Assembly: GCA_947652115.1 (NCBI GenBank)
Contig: OX393563.1
Location: 6,984,229 to 7,048,228, forward strand
Source of the DNA: Blastomussa wellsi
Lineage: Eukaryota; Cnidaria; Anthozoa; Scleractinia; Plerogyridae
Direction: 5' to 3'
Length of the DNA stretch: 64,000 nt
The first letter of the stretch is position 1. Each line of letters opens with the position of its first letter. This document shows, in pieces, positions 22,601-34,680 of this stretch. The position numbers and the translations under genes were made by a program. The notes under the pieces are model-generated. The model worked only from the letters and a program-made list of their open reading frames with translations. It was not told the DNA's origin and searched no databases.

Positions 22601-25600
22601 TTGTTGAAAGCATGACGTTATACGGCAAACGGCAAACGCGAGCCTGCCTTTCATTTTGTTACTTTTTTTATATAATTCTCAAATAAATCTCTCAGAAAAA
22701 TTGGGAAAAAAATCACTCGTTCACACGTTCTACCACGTAGCCAGGACAAGTCAGAATATTCAACAATTATCCCGCGAAATCGTGTGGAATAGGCCGTAGG
22801 CCGAATTGACTAAAATCAGACGATATTCCGCAAGATTGAGCAGGATAATTGTTTTATTATATTCAACAAATTGTCAACGAAGAGCATTTTACAGTTAGAA
22901 AAGTTGCCGTTATGCCATGCTTTGCGAGACTTTTACCGAATTATCGTTACTCAACGTATACCGCAGAATATCAGTCAGCTGCAGTTGACGGATGTTGAGA
23001 GCATAATGACCATATATGGGCAACGTGACAATTCGTTGAATAATGATGCACGATCTGCGTGAAGTGCAGATCATCCGGGTTATAACATTCCAGTTTAGCC
23101 TTTGCTTTGTCATAGTTAAAACCTCATTTCGGTCCTAAACCAGACATAACTTCTACTCCACTGGTTAAATAATTGGTCCCAAACTTTGTCAAATGTCTGC
23201 AACCTAGTTCCCAGGGTCTCTCATCTTCCTGTCCTACCAAAGCGCCTCTCCGGGCTCTCCGGATTCTCTCCGGGAGGGTGCGAAGACGAGAGACCCTGGG
23301 AACGAGGTGTAGCATAAGCGGCTCGATCAACGGCGTGTACAACGGGATCTCTCTTTCAACTCGCAAATGGATGCATCTGACCGAATGTTGTCAGAATGTA
23401 ACTTGTTGGTATCATCCAATTTATAACAAAAAAAAATGTTCGCTTAATATTAGAAAACGTTTTAACTGAAGTTTAACTTACTTTCTTCATGTATGGTGCA
23501 AATGTTGGATCAAAAAAGCTAAGTACACATCCTGATACAAGAATAGACCATCCTGATAACGAAAATAAACGAAAAAAGGGAAATTATAGCAGGCAACACT
23601 ATATGACATCGAAGTGCTTTATGTTAAAACATCTGTTACCTTGAGGATCACCCTGAGGGTGCAGGGGGTGCGCACCCCTCCCTGGGAAGACCTGCGGCTT
23701 TCTAATATAACTAGTGTTCTGCTTACGTCACCCATCAGTTACGTCATTCCTTAGCAGTGCACCCCCTCCTGAGCAAAATCCTGGATCCACCCCTGCAGTT
23801 AAACGTCCCATAAGTGGATAATCATGGGGCAAAAATAAGTGTCCGCCAACATAGGCTAATCTGCCATCCTGAATGGTACGTTTCAAACCAGTTTTACTAT
23901 TCCCAACAAAAGTAATCATATTCAATTTTACAGGCACAGTGATGATTTGTACCTATCATTGAAATTCCTGGAATCTTTATTGCCTGTAGCAATGACCTAG
24001 CTGCTTTCTTTTCTCTAGTGACACCTGAAATTAATTATTAAAGCACATTCATTCCCTAATTATTACATTAAATAATGATGATGATAATGATGATGATGAT
24101 GGTGGTGGTTGTGGTGGTGACATGATGATGATGATGATGGTTGTGGTGGTGGTGGTGATGATGATGATGATGATGATGATATGACAACGATGATGATGAT
24201 GACTTAATTGGTAGTAGTGTAGGGCACTTATATGGCCGCTGGTGCTGGGGTCAGATGATTTGACTGGCTAGAATCTATCAAAGGGAGTCCAAACACATCT
24301 TGACCGTTTTAAAAACCCTTTGTTGTCTAGCCAATTAAAATGATTTAATATGGGTGTAGACAAATAAGAGAGCTAAGAAACAGGAAGAGAGTCAGAGGGA
24401 AGGACAAGAGATAAGGGTATATAATGAGCATGCAAATGAAATAAAGGAATTAAACAATGTTGCTCTTTCAACACTTACGGTCATCCTTTGGCAAAATAAC
24501 TGAAACCACGGGTAGAATGGACAAAAGGAGAGCACCCATCACAATAAACGGCAGTTTAAATCCTCCTGCCTGAGACAAAGTGAACAAATGATTCATGTAA
24601 GTAAATTAGGGTCAACACAAAGGAGAAGTTTCAATTGATACAATATTATAAAATAGGATGTAGCACGGCCAAATTAATTGTTGCAGGTTCAAGTGATATT
24701 CTAACCACTTGCTGGTGTCGTTGTTGCTAGCCCCAAATTTAACTACTTGGCTTTGATTGTAAATAGCCATCTCATTTGCCTCCTACCAGTTGGGATTCCT
24801 AATCCCGTAACCGGTATGTTTATATATTTACAATATTTGTTTGTTTGTTTGTTACTTTTGCCCTGAAAAGCCCAATTGGGGAGAGGTCAGTTGAGTCCAG
24901 TTAAATACTTCAGTTAATTCCCTACTTACGGAATATAGCACTCCTCCTAAAGGAGGTCCTAACATGAAGCCAAGACCAGTGAATGTTTCCATGGCTCCCT
25001 ATAGAATACAAACAGTATTTATGACACAGTGAAGATAAAATCTTGATTAAAGTATAGTCGATGAATTGTATATTGTTGTATATAATTGTATAAGTTGAGA
25101 AATACATTCTCTCTAAGAAAATGTAATGGGCATTTGCACATTAGAGTAGGAAGTTCTATGGTCTTCATTAAGAGCAAGAAACATTGGTCACATGAGCCCA
25201 GGGAGGTACTCGAAGTCTACATGACGGGGGGTCCGACGGAGCTTCATATTACAAACCCAAAAAAATACACAAGCCTGAAATGTTAGACCCAAAAATACCT
25301 GCCATCAAAATTTCCAACCCCCAAAAAATACAAGCTGCCAGGGAGCAGCTAAAGTGACATGAAAGACATTGATGGACATCATTGTAATGAGTCATAGAGA
25401 AAACAGGAGAAGCAAACAGGATTACAAATGTACATTGTATTGTCTTCTTGCTATTAGCAGTTTTTCCGGAACACACGTCGCTGAAAGAAAGTTCGAATGA
25501 ATATTTTTCTGATCCTCTGATCGCAACGAAAACCTGAAACGAAAAATTCGCTCAGAGATCCCCAAAAAATATGTGTATTTTTTAAGACCTAAAAAAATAC

Positions 25601-28143
25601 GTGACAGATCTCTTGACCCCAAAAAATACCGAGCGTGTAAATTTTCAACCCAAAAAAAATACGTCGGATCCCCCGTCATGTATACTTCGAGTACCCCCCT
25701 GGGCACATGAGCCAGGCTGATTTTTGTAACCCTTACCGTTACTGTACCAATATTGGTGCCAAATTCCCCAGCCACTATTGCAAATGAGGCAGTATCTGCT
25801 GCAGCTCCACCAAATGCCATCACAACACGAAGTACAAAACAGAACACAACAAAAACCACACCCTTAGGAAGCATTGATACAAATCTGAAATAGATCAGCT
25901 CTAAATAAGCAAAAAATAAAACCGATTAAAGCTATAGCTGTACAAATTCCCATGTGTCTGTCAGTTAAATTAATACTAGTTAGAGCAATGAGTTTCAAAC
26001 CTTCTGCCTTCAGAATATTATCAATTAATTAATGAACTTAATGTTATACGCACGTGACTTCACGAAATATACCCTTCTTTTACATGTCTCACTTAAAGTA
26101 AAAGCAAGAACTGAAGAGTTATGTTCACCCTGTCAGTTGTATACTGTCTGCAATATTAAAAAAAATAATTGGATGAAAATCTTGGTTTCCATAGTACATG
26201 ATCAATATAAATTGATAAACATGATTTCAGATGTCCAAAATTCCAGACTAAACACTAATATAATAAATATATATTATTCATATAAATGAGTCACTTGTAT
26301 TTATTTAAATAAATTTAATGTTTAATTATAATAATTATAGTAATATTCAAAATTTATAACAATTTTTGTATATGCCTTTTCCATACATACATGATTACCA
26401 TCACAAACACGCATGCAACTTGGGTTATGCAGCAATGATTTAATGTATGTATTTTTTTTCTCTGAAGCATAAATAAAAGAATGATGTCTGCATGGCTAAA
26501 TTACCCAAACAATATCTGTGATCCAGAGCATAGGAAGATTCCAGCCATCAGAGTGAACTTTGGACCAACAGTTGGCAGCTGAATGTTATGGAAAATGTTC
26601 AAAACACATATTACATTACAGCTAGACAATCATGGGCCCTTTGCAGGACATCCACAACAAAGAAATCTCAAGCTTGACTGGATAAAGTCACTTTGTTCTG
26701 GATCTCCCACTGTGTAACTTACATTCTTTTGCGTCCCAGCATGGCTGATTTTGTACCATGTGACCGGATCCTGCAAAGGGCCTATTGTCATGTGACTTAT
26801 TAGTTTTAAAATGTATTAGGGGCTCTCGCCAAATCTAGTTGTGGTACAAAAATGAAAATTTAAGAAAAATTTTTATATACAGAAAGATGGAGCTTCGCTA
26901 TTGGCTGGTGCCTGGTAAATTAGTTGAATGAAAAGCATTCGTTGATACCATGAGGATTAAGAGTGCCGATTTGAAAAATAAATTTTTGTTCTAGAGTTTT
27001 ACGGCTTTCCGTGTTTCCTTGGTGACGGGAAAGGCCGCAGACTGCCATATGTTGCTTAGAATGATTTGATCGAGATCCTCTCTGGTAGAAGAGGTAGCGA
27101 CGATAGAGTTCAGGTTTTGGGCAGTTGTATTGATTAAAAAAATGGTGTTCAATGTAGCCTGCGAAAAGATTGGCGTAGCTGGGTCCCATTTTAGTACCCA
27201 TGACCACGCCATTGATTTGTTTGTAATAATTGTTTGCGAATGAAAAACAGTTGAGTGTTAACACTAACTCAGCCAGGCGGAGTAGTGTTTCCGAGCTTGA
27301 TTCCTTAACAGTGCGTAAATCAAAAAAATGTTTGAGGGCTAGAAGACCTTCGCCATTTGGGATGACGGTGTAAAGAGATGTAATATCCATAGTGAAAATA
27401 AGTTTGTCTTCGTCCAGGAAATTGAAATCGCGAAACATTTGAAGTGCGTGTTGACTGTCTTTAACGTATGATGGTAAAGATCTGACAATAGGTGCCATAA
27501 TTTTGTCTAAATAGCTGGAAATGAGTTCGGTAGGGTAACTACAGGCAGAGATGATAGGTCGACCTGGGTTGTTAGGTTTGTGAATTTTAGGTAAAAAGTA
27601 AATACACGAGGTTCTGGGAGTGGTAATGATGAGATTGGTAGCACTAGCCGGCAATTCTTGTTTGACTATAAGATCATTAATAGTGCTCTTGAAAATTTGT
27701 TGGTTACTGGAGGTGAGATCTTTATTGACTTTAGCATAAAAAGAGGTGTCAGAAAGTTGCCGCAAAGCTTCGGCCCACCAAACAACTAAAGCGCCACCTT
27801 TGTCGGCCGCTTTGATGATTATGTCTTTGCGCTTACTAAGGTTTTTTAGCGCCGTCCTCTCTTCCGAAGAAAGGTTGGAAAATTTATTTTTCAAATTGGC
27901 ACTCAATCCTCACGGTATCAACGAACGTTTTTCATTCAACTAATTTATTCCGCTGTTTTCACGTTACCAGGCACCAGCCAATAGCGAAGCTCCATCTTTC
28001 TGTATATTAAAAACACACGACCCACAATTCCTTGATTCGCTCCGACGAAGGGCTAACGCTCGAAACGTCAGCAATTGAATCTCTTTACGGTGGCCAATTG
28101 ACATTATCAACCCAGTTGATAAAACCAAATTATATTGTTATAC

Positions 28144-28188
<45 letters not shown>

Positions 28189-30402
28189 CTAAGCATAGCA
28201 ATACGTACCCTCCTCCCCCTCCCCTCCGGCCCACTTAGATGGAGAGAAGCACTGTCTAAGGTTCCTCAAAACACGAAATAATGCAATGTATTTTATCAGG
28301 ACTTTTTCTCTACTTGAGGTTGCTTTTTTATTCTAAAATTGTTTCATGTATCACTTATTATAAATAAAGGAACTTAGAAAATGATACAAAAATTAAATTC
28401 ATACAAACAGGTACTCACTAAGACACCTATTACTGGTGCAACTAGAAAAACCACCAAGGGATAGATTCCAAAGATGAGACCAATCACTGTGCCTGAGGCA
28501 CCCATGTCTTGAGCCTGTAGCATAAAAATGTAGTGGAAGTATAATTATTGTGGCATAGTTAGAGGTTTGAAGCCTGAAGTATTTAGGACCATTTAGTACC
28601 TAATCTGCAATGATCATCCAGGTGAGCATCCTCAGAGATCCAGGGGTGAAAGTTTACAAGAAGTCGCAAGAGTGCCCCTGGGATGCTACACTTAAACGAC
28701 CAGTTCCACAACGCATTTGAACACTTGCCTCTGATTGGCCCCTGGGTATCCTAGGATGCCAGGTGAGAGGCCTACTCCTGAAATACCCACAGGAGGGGAG
28801 ACGGACCTTAGGCCAGACAAGGCTTAGATTACAAACAGTCTCTTTATATACCTAACGTGTGATGCAAAAGCATGAATGTGTATTCATACCTCCTCCACGA
28901 AAGAGATTTTTACTCCCACCACCCCTCTGGAAATTCCAATTAAGCTTTAAAGCTTTAATAGCCTTTGAGAACCCCCACCCCGAAGGAATTTCCAATCCCT
29001 TCTATGAGGGAGTATAGATATTTTCTGGAACTACACAATGTGAATAATGCAAATTGAACTGTGAGCAGTACCTTGCCTCATTCTCCCCTCATTTTTTCCT
29101 GACTCGCATACTTTTCTGTCATACAATTTTTCTGTCACACAATGGATTTGATTTCAGAAAAAATGGTGGATCGTGAAACACTTTTGTCATTTGTGGCTTT
29201 TAATTCATTAATTTTATTGAAATGGAATTTGTTAGTGAAAAGTTTTTGAGAACCTGATTGGAATCAAATCATCTTCAGTCACCATCTGTCTGTCATCCTC
29301 AATTGCTAAGGTCAAAACATTGGTCACATCACATGAGGGGGTGACGACTCAAATTACATGTAAGGTAACATTGTTTTGAGAGGGGGTGTGGGTGGGTGGG
29401 GGGGACCCAGGAGAAACAGGGATGAGTACGCCAGTCAGTAGTTCACAGTGGCACATAAACGTATGTACAAAAAAGTAAGTAACTGTCGTGTTATCCGTGG
29501 TTCAATTCTACCTGTAACCACCATCCTCCCCGGTCAACCCCATGGACAAGTCCAACCCTGCGGTTAGCCTACTAAGCAATCCGGTTAGCCTTCTGAGCAC
29601 TGCGGTTAGCCTATTGAAGCAATCCGGTTAGCCTACTAAGCACTACAGTTATACGGTTAGCTCTCACGAATGGTAAGGGTAACACAATAAATTCTTAGAA
29701 TTTGCGATGTTTGGCAGCCGGGCCTCGGTAGTGTAGTGGTTTGTGGGAATAGCTCTTGATCTGAGTGACCCGGGATCGATTCTACCTCTATGCTTTTATA
29801 ATTGACTTTGTTTTTCCTATTTATTAGACGCAACAAAATCAAAGTCTAAAAAAAAATATAAGTGTCCCAGAGCGATTCCTGCATTTAACGCCATGTCTTA
29901 ATTTGAATCTCTCGGGATAATTTGGTTGCAAACCGGCAGTAGAGCACGCGTGTAGTAGTTTTCTAAAGTAAAGTACACTTAATGCTAGGTGTTACTATAA
30001 ATGTGATGTAATTTTTTTTTAACTTAAAAAAAGTTTGAAATAAAGGTTGAAAAGTGAAAAAAGATTATATATATGTTTTACAAAAATCGTTCCACAATCT
30101 TCTCGTGTGAACCAGTCCATCCGTTTCTAAAAAGGATTAAGCGTCAGACTTACCTCGCCGGGAAAGAATGGAGATAGAATCGCGAAGGAGGAGGTAGCTG
30201 CGAAGTAAACAAGGCACAGAGAGACAAGTGTAAGTTTTCTCCTTGTTGTGTTCCAGATTCCCTCTCGTGCTTCGCCATCGGTACGATTTGCTGCAGCTGC
30301 AGACTCTTCAAAAACGTCGTCTGAATTACGGGAGGAAATGCTGCCTTGTTTGCTAAAGCTGACACTTGAAACACGAGAATAACTTGGTCTACCGGTCGCC
30401 AT
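16615..30402 (-). CDS. SLC18B1: SLC18B1-like vesicular transporter (MFS), complete, 14 exons, 467 aa
   Basis: Twelve-helix major facilitator protein; vertebrate SLC18B1 is a vesicular polyamine/H+ antiporter. Exons in coding order: 30402-30154, 28514-28419, 26578-26505, 25884-25737, 24998-24930, 24569-24479, 24024-23953, 23552-23482, 22111-22013, 20365-20268, 19860-19765, 19217-19143, 18453-18387, 16713-16615. Every junction has AG and GT, and phases join to 468 codons. Landmarks: SPFFPGE (exon 1); GLIFGIYPLVVFLVAPVIG (exon 2); LRVVMAFGGAAADTASFAI (exon 4); GLGFMLGPPLGGVLYS (exon 5); GVLSGIFNAMASIGAFLGPT (exons 12-13). The C-terminus ends DIPLIEQTFT, with a dileucine-like sorting signal. The first exon codes a polar Ser-rich N-tail. 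I start at MATGRPSY; an in-frame ATG 126 bases upstream could add 42 residues. A PLE sits in intron 2. Family assignment is strong; substrate is inferred. Confidence 0.88.
17805..18000 (+). repeat. Dispersed repeat, copy 1 of pair with 30560-30770
   Basis: Contains GGCCGCCATATTGATATTT, GGGGCGACGTCGTACG, GCTTGCCATTTTGACC, GGCATGGTTGACATGGTTCTCC and TATGGGGCTCCGCTCTGCGG. All of these recur in the same order on the opposite strand at 30560-30770. The two copies bracket most of the SLC18B1-like gene in inverted orientation. Confidence 0.7.
18505..18725 (+). repeat. Dispersed repeat family, copy 1 (others 50215-50430 and 36300-36600)
   Basis: Shared blocks include CAAAACTCGA, ACACGTAGCCGAA, GCGGGAAAACGTG, CGCGCGAGTCA, TCTGATTGGTTAAAAAAGTG, GGCGCGAGATT and AAACCAATCAC. 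The same blocks appear in order at 50215-50430 and inverted at 36300-36600. The short ORFs in all three places are repeat-derived. Confidence 0.7.
18786..18917. mobile_element. Palindromic MITE in SLC18B1 intron 12
   Basis: ACATAGCCTCACCTAAACAC at the left is repeated inverted as GTGTTTAGATGAGGCTATGT at the right. The inner arms GGGAGAATTC and GAATTCTCCC also pair. It has no coding capacity. Confidence 0.75.
20546..20860. repeat. Palindromic repeat with CTTATAAGCCCC motifs
   Basis: CCGTAAACTGCCGCTTATAAGCC at the left is matched inverted by GGGCTTATAAGCGGCGG at the right. Further AAGCCCCCC and TATAAG motifs recur between them. Poly-C runs are present. Ends are approximate. Confidence 0.55.
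20991..21149. mobile_element. MITE with ends TATGGGCCTTAATCACACGG
   Basis: The left end is repeated inverted near 21122-21148 as GGCCGCCGTGTGATTAAGG. About 26 bases match on each side. The interior is non-coding. Confidence 0.7.
21838..21935. repeat. Short palindrome, CGTTCCCAGGGTCTCTC family, copy 1 (copy 2 at 23205-23309)
   Basis: AACCTCGTTCCCAGGGTCTCT and the inverted GACCCTGGGAATGAGGTT bound a ~95-bp unit. The same ends bound 23205-23309 (TAGTTCCCAGGGTCTCTC and GAGAGACCCTGGGAACGAGG). Both lie in introns of the SLC18B1-like gene. Confidence 0.75.
22740..22858. repeat. Palindromic repeat with ACAATTATCC ends
   Basis: ACAATTATCCCGCGAAATCG and the inverted AGGATAATTGT flank a GGCCGTAGGCC core. 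Probably a small MITE. Nothing in it is coding. Confidence 0.5.
24063..24205. repeat. GAT/GGT trinucleotide microsatellite
   Basis: Near-continuous GAT and GGT triplets with interruptions (GATGATGGTGGTGG, then GATGATGATGATGAT). Lies in an intron of the SLC18B1-like gene. Confidence 0.9.
25197..25706. mobile_element. MITE-like element with long inverted ends in SLC18B1 intron 4
   Basis: The left end CCCAGGGAGGTACTCGAAGT... continues to a CATGACGGGGGGTCCGAC motif. The right end mirrors this with GTCGGATCCCCCGTCATG and TTCGAGTACCCCCCTGGG, about 40 bases. The interior repeats CCCAAAAAATAC-type motifs. It abuts exon 4, so the ORF reading through exon 4 into this repeat is partly spurious. Confidence 0.7.
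26632..26788. mobile_element. MITE, same family as 14365-14543
   Basis: Ends TGGGCCCTTTGCAGGA and TCCTGCAAAGGGCCTA, with the internal TGATTTTGTACCATGTGACC shared with the other copy. Confidence 0.7.
26873..28197 (-). mobile_element. Penelope-like element with reverse transcriptase, internally deleted
   Basis: Lies in intron 2 of the SLC18B1-like gene, in the same orientation. A minus-strand frame from 27906 to 26920 encodes a PLE reverse transcriptase: IIIKAADKGGALVVW, FLPKIHKPNNPGRPIIS, LIFTMDITSLYTVIPNGEG and GTKMGPSYANLFAG are standard PLE RT blocks. After PKPELYRRY the frame jumps to the extreme C-terminus (HSKQHMAVCGLSRHQGN), so the linker and GIY-YIG domain are deleted. In the RT, the catalytic Asp of the second motif is not seen because the deletion removes it. 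The right flank (27900-28197) is a plus-oriented terminal repeat; the left one is cut short at 26873. Confidence 0.85.
28028..28085 (+). ncRNA. Hammerhead-like motif in PLE terminal repeat (degenerate)
   Basis: GATTCGCT, CCGACGA, A, GGGC-TAAC-GCTC, GAAA, CGTC, AGC. Same architecture and same deviations as the copy at 11872-11925. Here the helix-I partner reads AGCAATTGAATC. Confidence 0.35.
29525..29660 (+). repeat. Short tandem GGTTAGCCTA-type repeat
   Basis: The motif CGGTTAGCCTACTAAGCA and variants recur about four to five times. A looser array of the same kind (GTTAGCCTACAAG, GTTAGCCTGATTAAC) lies at 43990-44100. Function unknown. Confidence 0.55.
29708..29795 (+). repeat. tRNA-like sequence (pseudo-tRNA or SINE head)
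   Basis: CGGTAGTGTAGTGGTTTGTGG resembles an A box, and GGGATCGATTCTACC a B box, at tRNA spacing. The acceptor stem does not close well, so a functional tRNA is unlikely. Confidence 0.35.
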
Positions 30403-32490
30403 AATCACCCAGGCGTTCTTTCGGTGATTTCGGGTGAGGGTTGAGGGGTGAGGGGTGGGGTGAGGGTTGAAGTTAGGCCCTTTGGACGGGCGAACCGGAA
30501 ATACCAAATTTTTGTCTAAAGTGTCCAACGTCTTGCCGCCCTAATCCGCGCCTCAGAGGATTATGCTCCGCAGAGCGGAGCCCCATACCTATAGAAATAG
30601 GAGAACCAAGCACGCATACAAACTACAAACAGGAGAACCATGCCTTTCATCTCTCACGGTCAAAATGGCAAGCGGCATGCTCGCGGGCGCCTGCAAAATA
30701 CGTACGTACGTACGACCTCGCCCCAAATCAATATGAATTTCAATATGGCGGCTATAGTCGGCTATAGTTCGCGATCAATAACAAATGGCTAAGTCGCGAG
30801 AAGCGGTCGCTTTCAGAACAGTACAGGTCTTAAAAAACTTCTTCTTTTGTTATTTTTACAGAAATTAGTATTTTTTATCTCGATTTTGTACACTTAATGA
30901 CGTGACGTACTTGTGGTCGACGAGGAGTGCCCGCGGGTGGGGAATAAACCGCAAAATACGAAAAAAGTGCCAAATGCCCGGGGGGATGGTACCGTAACAT
31001 ATACCACGCAAATTCGAGAAGAAACGTTCTGGCTCCATACTAAACACTATAATTTTCAGTGATACACTTTGCCGAATAACTCGAGTTCGGAACATCCCCG
31101 AAACTTTGGCACGTTGTTTATTTATTACTCTTCTACGATATTTCAATTTCTTGACTCAATTTATTGAATGGTAAGCGATTTTATTGCTTACGTGCGTGAA
31201 ACTTGCGTGATACTTGCGTGACGTGAAAACCCCCAATTGAACCACGCATTAAGGCGATATCGCGAGAGAACGTCTGACACTTCAGGCTAAACGAATGCCA
31301 AATACCAAAAGAAAGATTTATATTTCAATATTCTTGGCGTGTAATCCAAAAAACGAGTCCTTGAAAAATAGCAAAATTAGAATTTATATTTCTATATTTC
31401 TTGGCGAGCAACGTTAAATGAAACCTTGACGACAAAAAATATTGCACTGGCGTTTTTGCCCGGAACATCCGAAATTTACACCCCTAAGCGAGACGAATCG
31501 AAGAGCATCCCCGTCTTTTTCACATGGGAGCCCCCCCCCTCCCCCATGGTCCCCTTGGAGCCTGATTTCCTTACCAACTGGAAGGTGTCTGAGCAATTAT
31601 CAGAGACTACATACTAACATTACTACATTACGCGTCACAACAGCTGAGCAAATTCGGCTGTTTAGTCGAAGAAATGATACCAAGAACGGGAAAAAAATGT
31701 TGATCACAGATCGTTAATCATTATTGCGTCTGTGTTTGTTATGGTCATGTACCAGTCAAATCGAAGCTTCAATCCACATGGGCAACCGCTTACTGTGTAA
31801 TTGCAGATTCTCTACAAATCCTCACCTATGCTCCACCCCACGGGGCAGCTAAATTTGCTAAATGCTTCCACTATCCCCTTCTTTCATCCAAGATGTAGCT
31901 CTCGGCTCGGTTCACGCGCATTTTACCTTTCTTTTCACCCCTTACATGCACTGCCCACCAAGGAATAGCCTGTGTAACAGCTGGCGGTTAGTTGGGGTTG
32001 GCGTCGAACAGCTGGGAAGCGAAAACTGCGAGGGGCTTGGTCGAGAGAACCTCACCAAGCCCTCGCGGTCAAAAAATATCTCCTTCATTCATGCTCACGA
32101 GTACACCGGAGTACTGCTCATCAGCTAAAGATACAGAATCAGAAGAATCATATGGATTCTTGTGCGTTGATGTATAAGGGGACCTTAGTTCTCCACACAA
32201 ACAGGCAACGAAGGTCAATTAGCGGCACAAAAAAAGGAGTCGGCAAAACGGCAAGAAGAAATTGGCAGATTGAGATGGGAGGGGGGGGGGGCCTTTCTTT
32301 AAAAAAAAACTGCATGCAGAAGTCTTCGTGTCTGCTCTAAATCTTTAAACATTACAAAGGCTGTAACGAAGAAATAGTTCATAAAATAATCTTTTATTTC
32401 TTTTACAGACTATTTAGTTGAAATACAAAATCGTACAAATTAAAGGACAGTCGGTAGTCCATGCTCTTCCCGAAGTTTGAACTGTTTTAA
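30403..32490. other. Intergenic: SLC18B1 upstream region and 3' end of SOUL gene A
   Basis: Holds the inverted repeat copy at 30560-30770. On the minus strand an AATAAA signal lies at about 32393-32398, roughly 95 bases past the stop of SOUL gene A. A G-run occurs at 32280. No further gene is recognised. Confidence 0.5.
30560..30770 (-). repeat. Dispersed repeat, inverted partner of 17805-18000
   Basis: Reads CCGCAGAGCGGAGCCCCATACC, GGAGAACCATGCCTTTCAT, GGTCAAAATGGCAAGCGGCA and CAATATGGCGGC, the reverse complement of the order in 17805-18000. It lies just upstream of the first SLC18B1 exon, within or close to its promoter. Confidence 0.7.
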
Positions 32491-33488
32491 CTAGACAACG
32501 ATCGGTTTGACAAAAGAATCTTTCCTGATATACCAGATCTCATTATGGCGATTAAACAGCCTGAAAGGGCTGTCATAGCCAGCAAAGAAAAACACATCTT
32601 TTCTGAAGGTGTCACCAAGCCCATCCTTGACAAGTGCTTCGTCCAACTCTTCGGAATATGTCTGAATTTTACCAATGTCGCTGAAACCGTCATACACAAT
32701 AACGTAGGCGTAGAACTCTGGTACGGCAGTGATGTGTACATCTTTGTTGGTGGGGGCAACAGGGCTGGCTTGGTCTTCGAATGGAATGAAGAAGTTAACA
32801 GTGAAGTTGTCTTTGCAGAAGGGACCCTGTCCTGGCTGAATTTCCACGGCAACCGGGGCGGTCATGGGAATTTTCACCTTCTTCACATTCTCGCCCTCTA
32901 TGTAGTCAAACAAGCGCATGAAACCCATTCTGACTGCTTTGTCATACTCATATCCTGGCGATCAATAAGACATCAATGGAATTGGAAAAAAAGAAAAGAA
33001 AAGAAAACGCCAAAACAAAACACATGGAACTTTCTGTCTTCTCTTATAGATGCTTGAAAGAACATGGAATATTAGGAATGTCAGCCTGGGGTTGTTGAAG
33101 AACTGGCTTGACTCATTCGCCTCATTCCCAGGCCTCATAGCAGCGCAGTTTTTACTGTCGTCATTTCTCGTCCTTTGATGTCACGTTTCTTGTACACGCA
33201 AACACTGTGTTGCGTGAGTGACAACACGCAGTTCCGGCGGGAGAAATTGCCAGCACGTCACCAAAAAAAACTAAATAAAAGAACAGATTTCCTACCTGCT
33301 ACCACTGTAGACACCCACTTGTAGGCCTCAGGATAGTAACGGACTTCATATTTGTCCGTGGTATTGATGGTTTTGAAGTGCGGGCATTCAAGTCCGTGAC
33401 AAAAGATGGGTTCTTCCTTGATCGGGTTTGCTACAGCAAAAGAAAGAGTCGCCACAAGAGCCAATACTACGATTAAGGACGTCTGCAT
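32491..33488 (-). CDS. Secreted SOUL/HEBP2-like heme-binding protein A (218 aa)
   Basis: Two coding exons: 33488-33296 and 32954-32491, joined in phase 1 (GTA GCA G|GA TAT), 657 bases including the stop. The ATG follows an acceptor directly (TTTCAG|ATG), so the 5' leader lies in an upstream exon. Residues 1-22 are a signal peptide (MQTSLIVVLALVATLSFAVA). The rest is a SOUL domain: CPHFKTINTTDKYEVRYYP, AYKWVSTVV, GFMRLFDYIEGEN, KIPMTAPV, FFIPF, and the closing FFFAGYDSPFRLFNRHNEIW typical of HEBP2. Two Cys near the start (FCHGLECPHF) probably form a disulfide. The family binds tetrapyrroles in vertebrates, but the ligand here is inferred. It is about as similar to the second locus as members of an old gene family. 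A minus-strand AATAAA follows at 32393-32398. Confidence 0.88.
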
Positions 33489-33633
33489 CTGAAACAAAAC
33501 TACTGCAATCAAAGGAGGCTAGATAAAAAGATATCTAAAAATCCAACCTAGCTTGAACAGTTGCATAGTTGTTTGAACCTTGTTAAATGGTTATACTGCA
33601 AAAAATTGTATTCTTTTAGAACTCTCTCACTCC

Positions 33634-33737
33634 TAGCCTGCGAACACAGACGGATTTCCGGCTTATGTTTCACGCCGCCGGTAAATTTACCGGCGGCGTG
33701 AAACAAAAGCCGGAAATCCGTCTGTGTTCGCAGGCTA
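33634..33737. repeat. Nearly perfect ~50-bp-arm palindrome
   Basis: TAGCCTGCGAACACAGACGG...CACGCCGCCGGTAA is followed almost at once by its reverse complement. Only a few bases (an extra A or AA) break the symmetry. MITE-like; it lies just upstream of the coding exon of SOUL gene A. Confidence 0.9.
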
Positions 33738-34680
33738 TCTCACTCCCGGCTGTTCATAAATCCATAGCTCTACTCTCTCCTATGAGGGCCTGTTTACATG
33801 GGGGTGGGGTCCCAGGTAGGTCCAATACTAGTGCTTGAAGCCTCATTAACTTGATTGGCAACCGTAGACAAGTTTGGATTAGAATTCTCAGTGACCTTGG
33901 ATGAATCAGACACAAAACTCGGAAGAACGAAAACTAAAATTAAAGCAAGAATTCCCAAGCTTATCAGCTGAGCTTCAACAACGCAACATAAATTTAGAAA
34001 CCTCTTGCCAATTCAGAAACCTTGAATGACCTTGGACTTGAAACCCGAACTATTAAGAAACCTTAAATAACAGAAAACGTAGGAACAAATGAAAACAACT
34101 AAATACACACACGTGAAATCGCGCCAAATGCAAATAATTTAATACAACATGACTGCAAGAGGCTAAGTAATAACAAGAATCCAAAAACATTGAACTGTGA
34201 AAACAAGAGCTAGTGGCAGTAGAAGAGCATTAATCGAGAAAGTTTACCCCGTCACCCGGGGGTCGGTAGATTGCATGAAAAAGCGACCTATTTTTCGACC
34301 CCACCATAAGGCGGGCTACCTCACCTACCCGGGGTTCCACCGGGAATTTCGCACACACTTTTTTTTCATGCATGGGTAATTTTTTCCATCAGGTCCATCC
34401 GGAGCAATTACGTAACTGACACGCATCTAAAAATCTAACCCACGCCACTTCAAAATAAAAATGTTCTCTCTTACAACTCACTGTTTCCAATTTGTTCATA
34501 CGCAATTTGGCTGATAGTATGAGTTTTCGTCATTATTTGAAATGTTTGAACCCCAGAAACAATCACTGAACAATGCATACTGAATGATGTATCATACATG
34601 TAAAATGTATATACGTAATAAATAAAGTGTAAAATTTGATCTTCGTAAAACAGTGCTCAATGCATAGAAGCAGAGCGAAG

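Noticed and set aside
29708..29795. Functional tRNA gene
   Set aside because: A and B boxes are present but the acceptor and anticodon stems do not pair properly.
32545..33057. 170-aa plus-strand ORF
   Set aside because: Antisense to SOUL gene A exon 2; no domain of its own.
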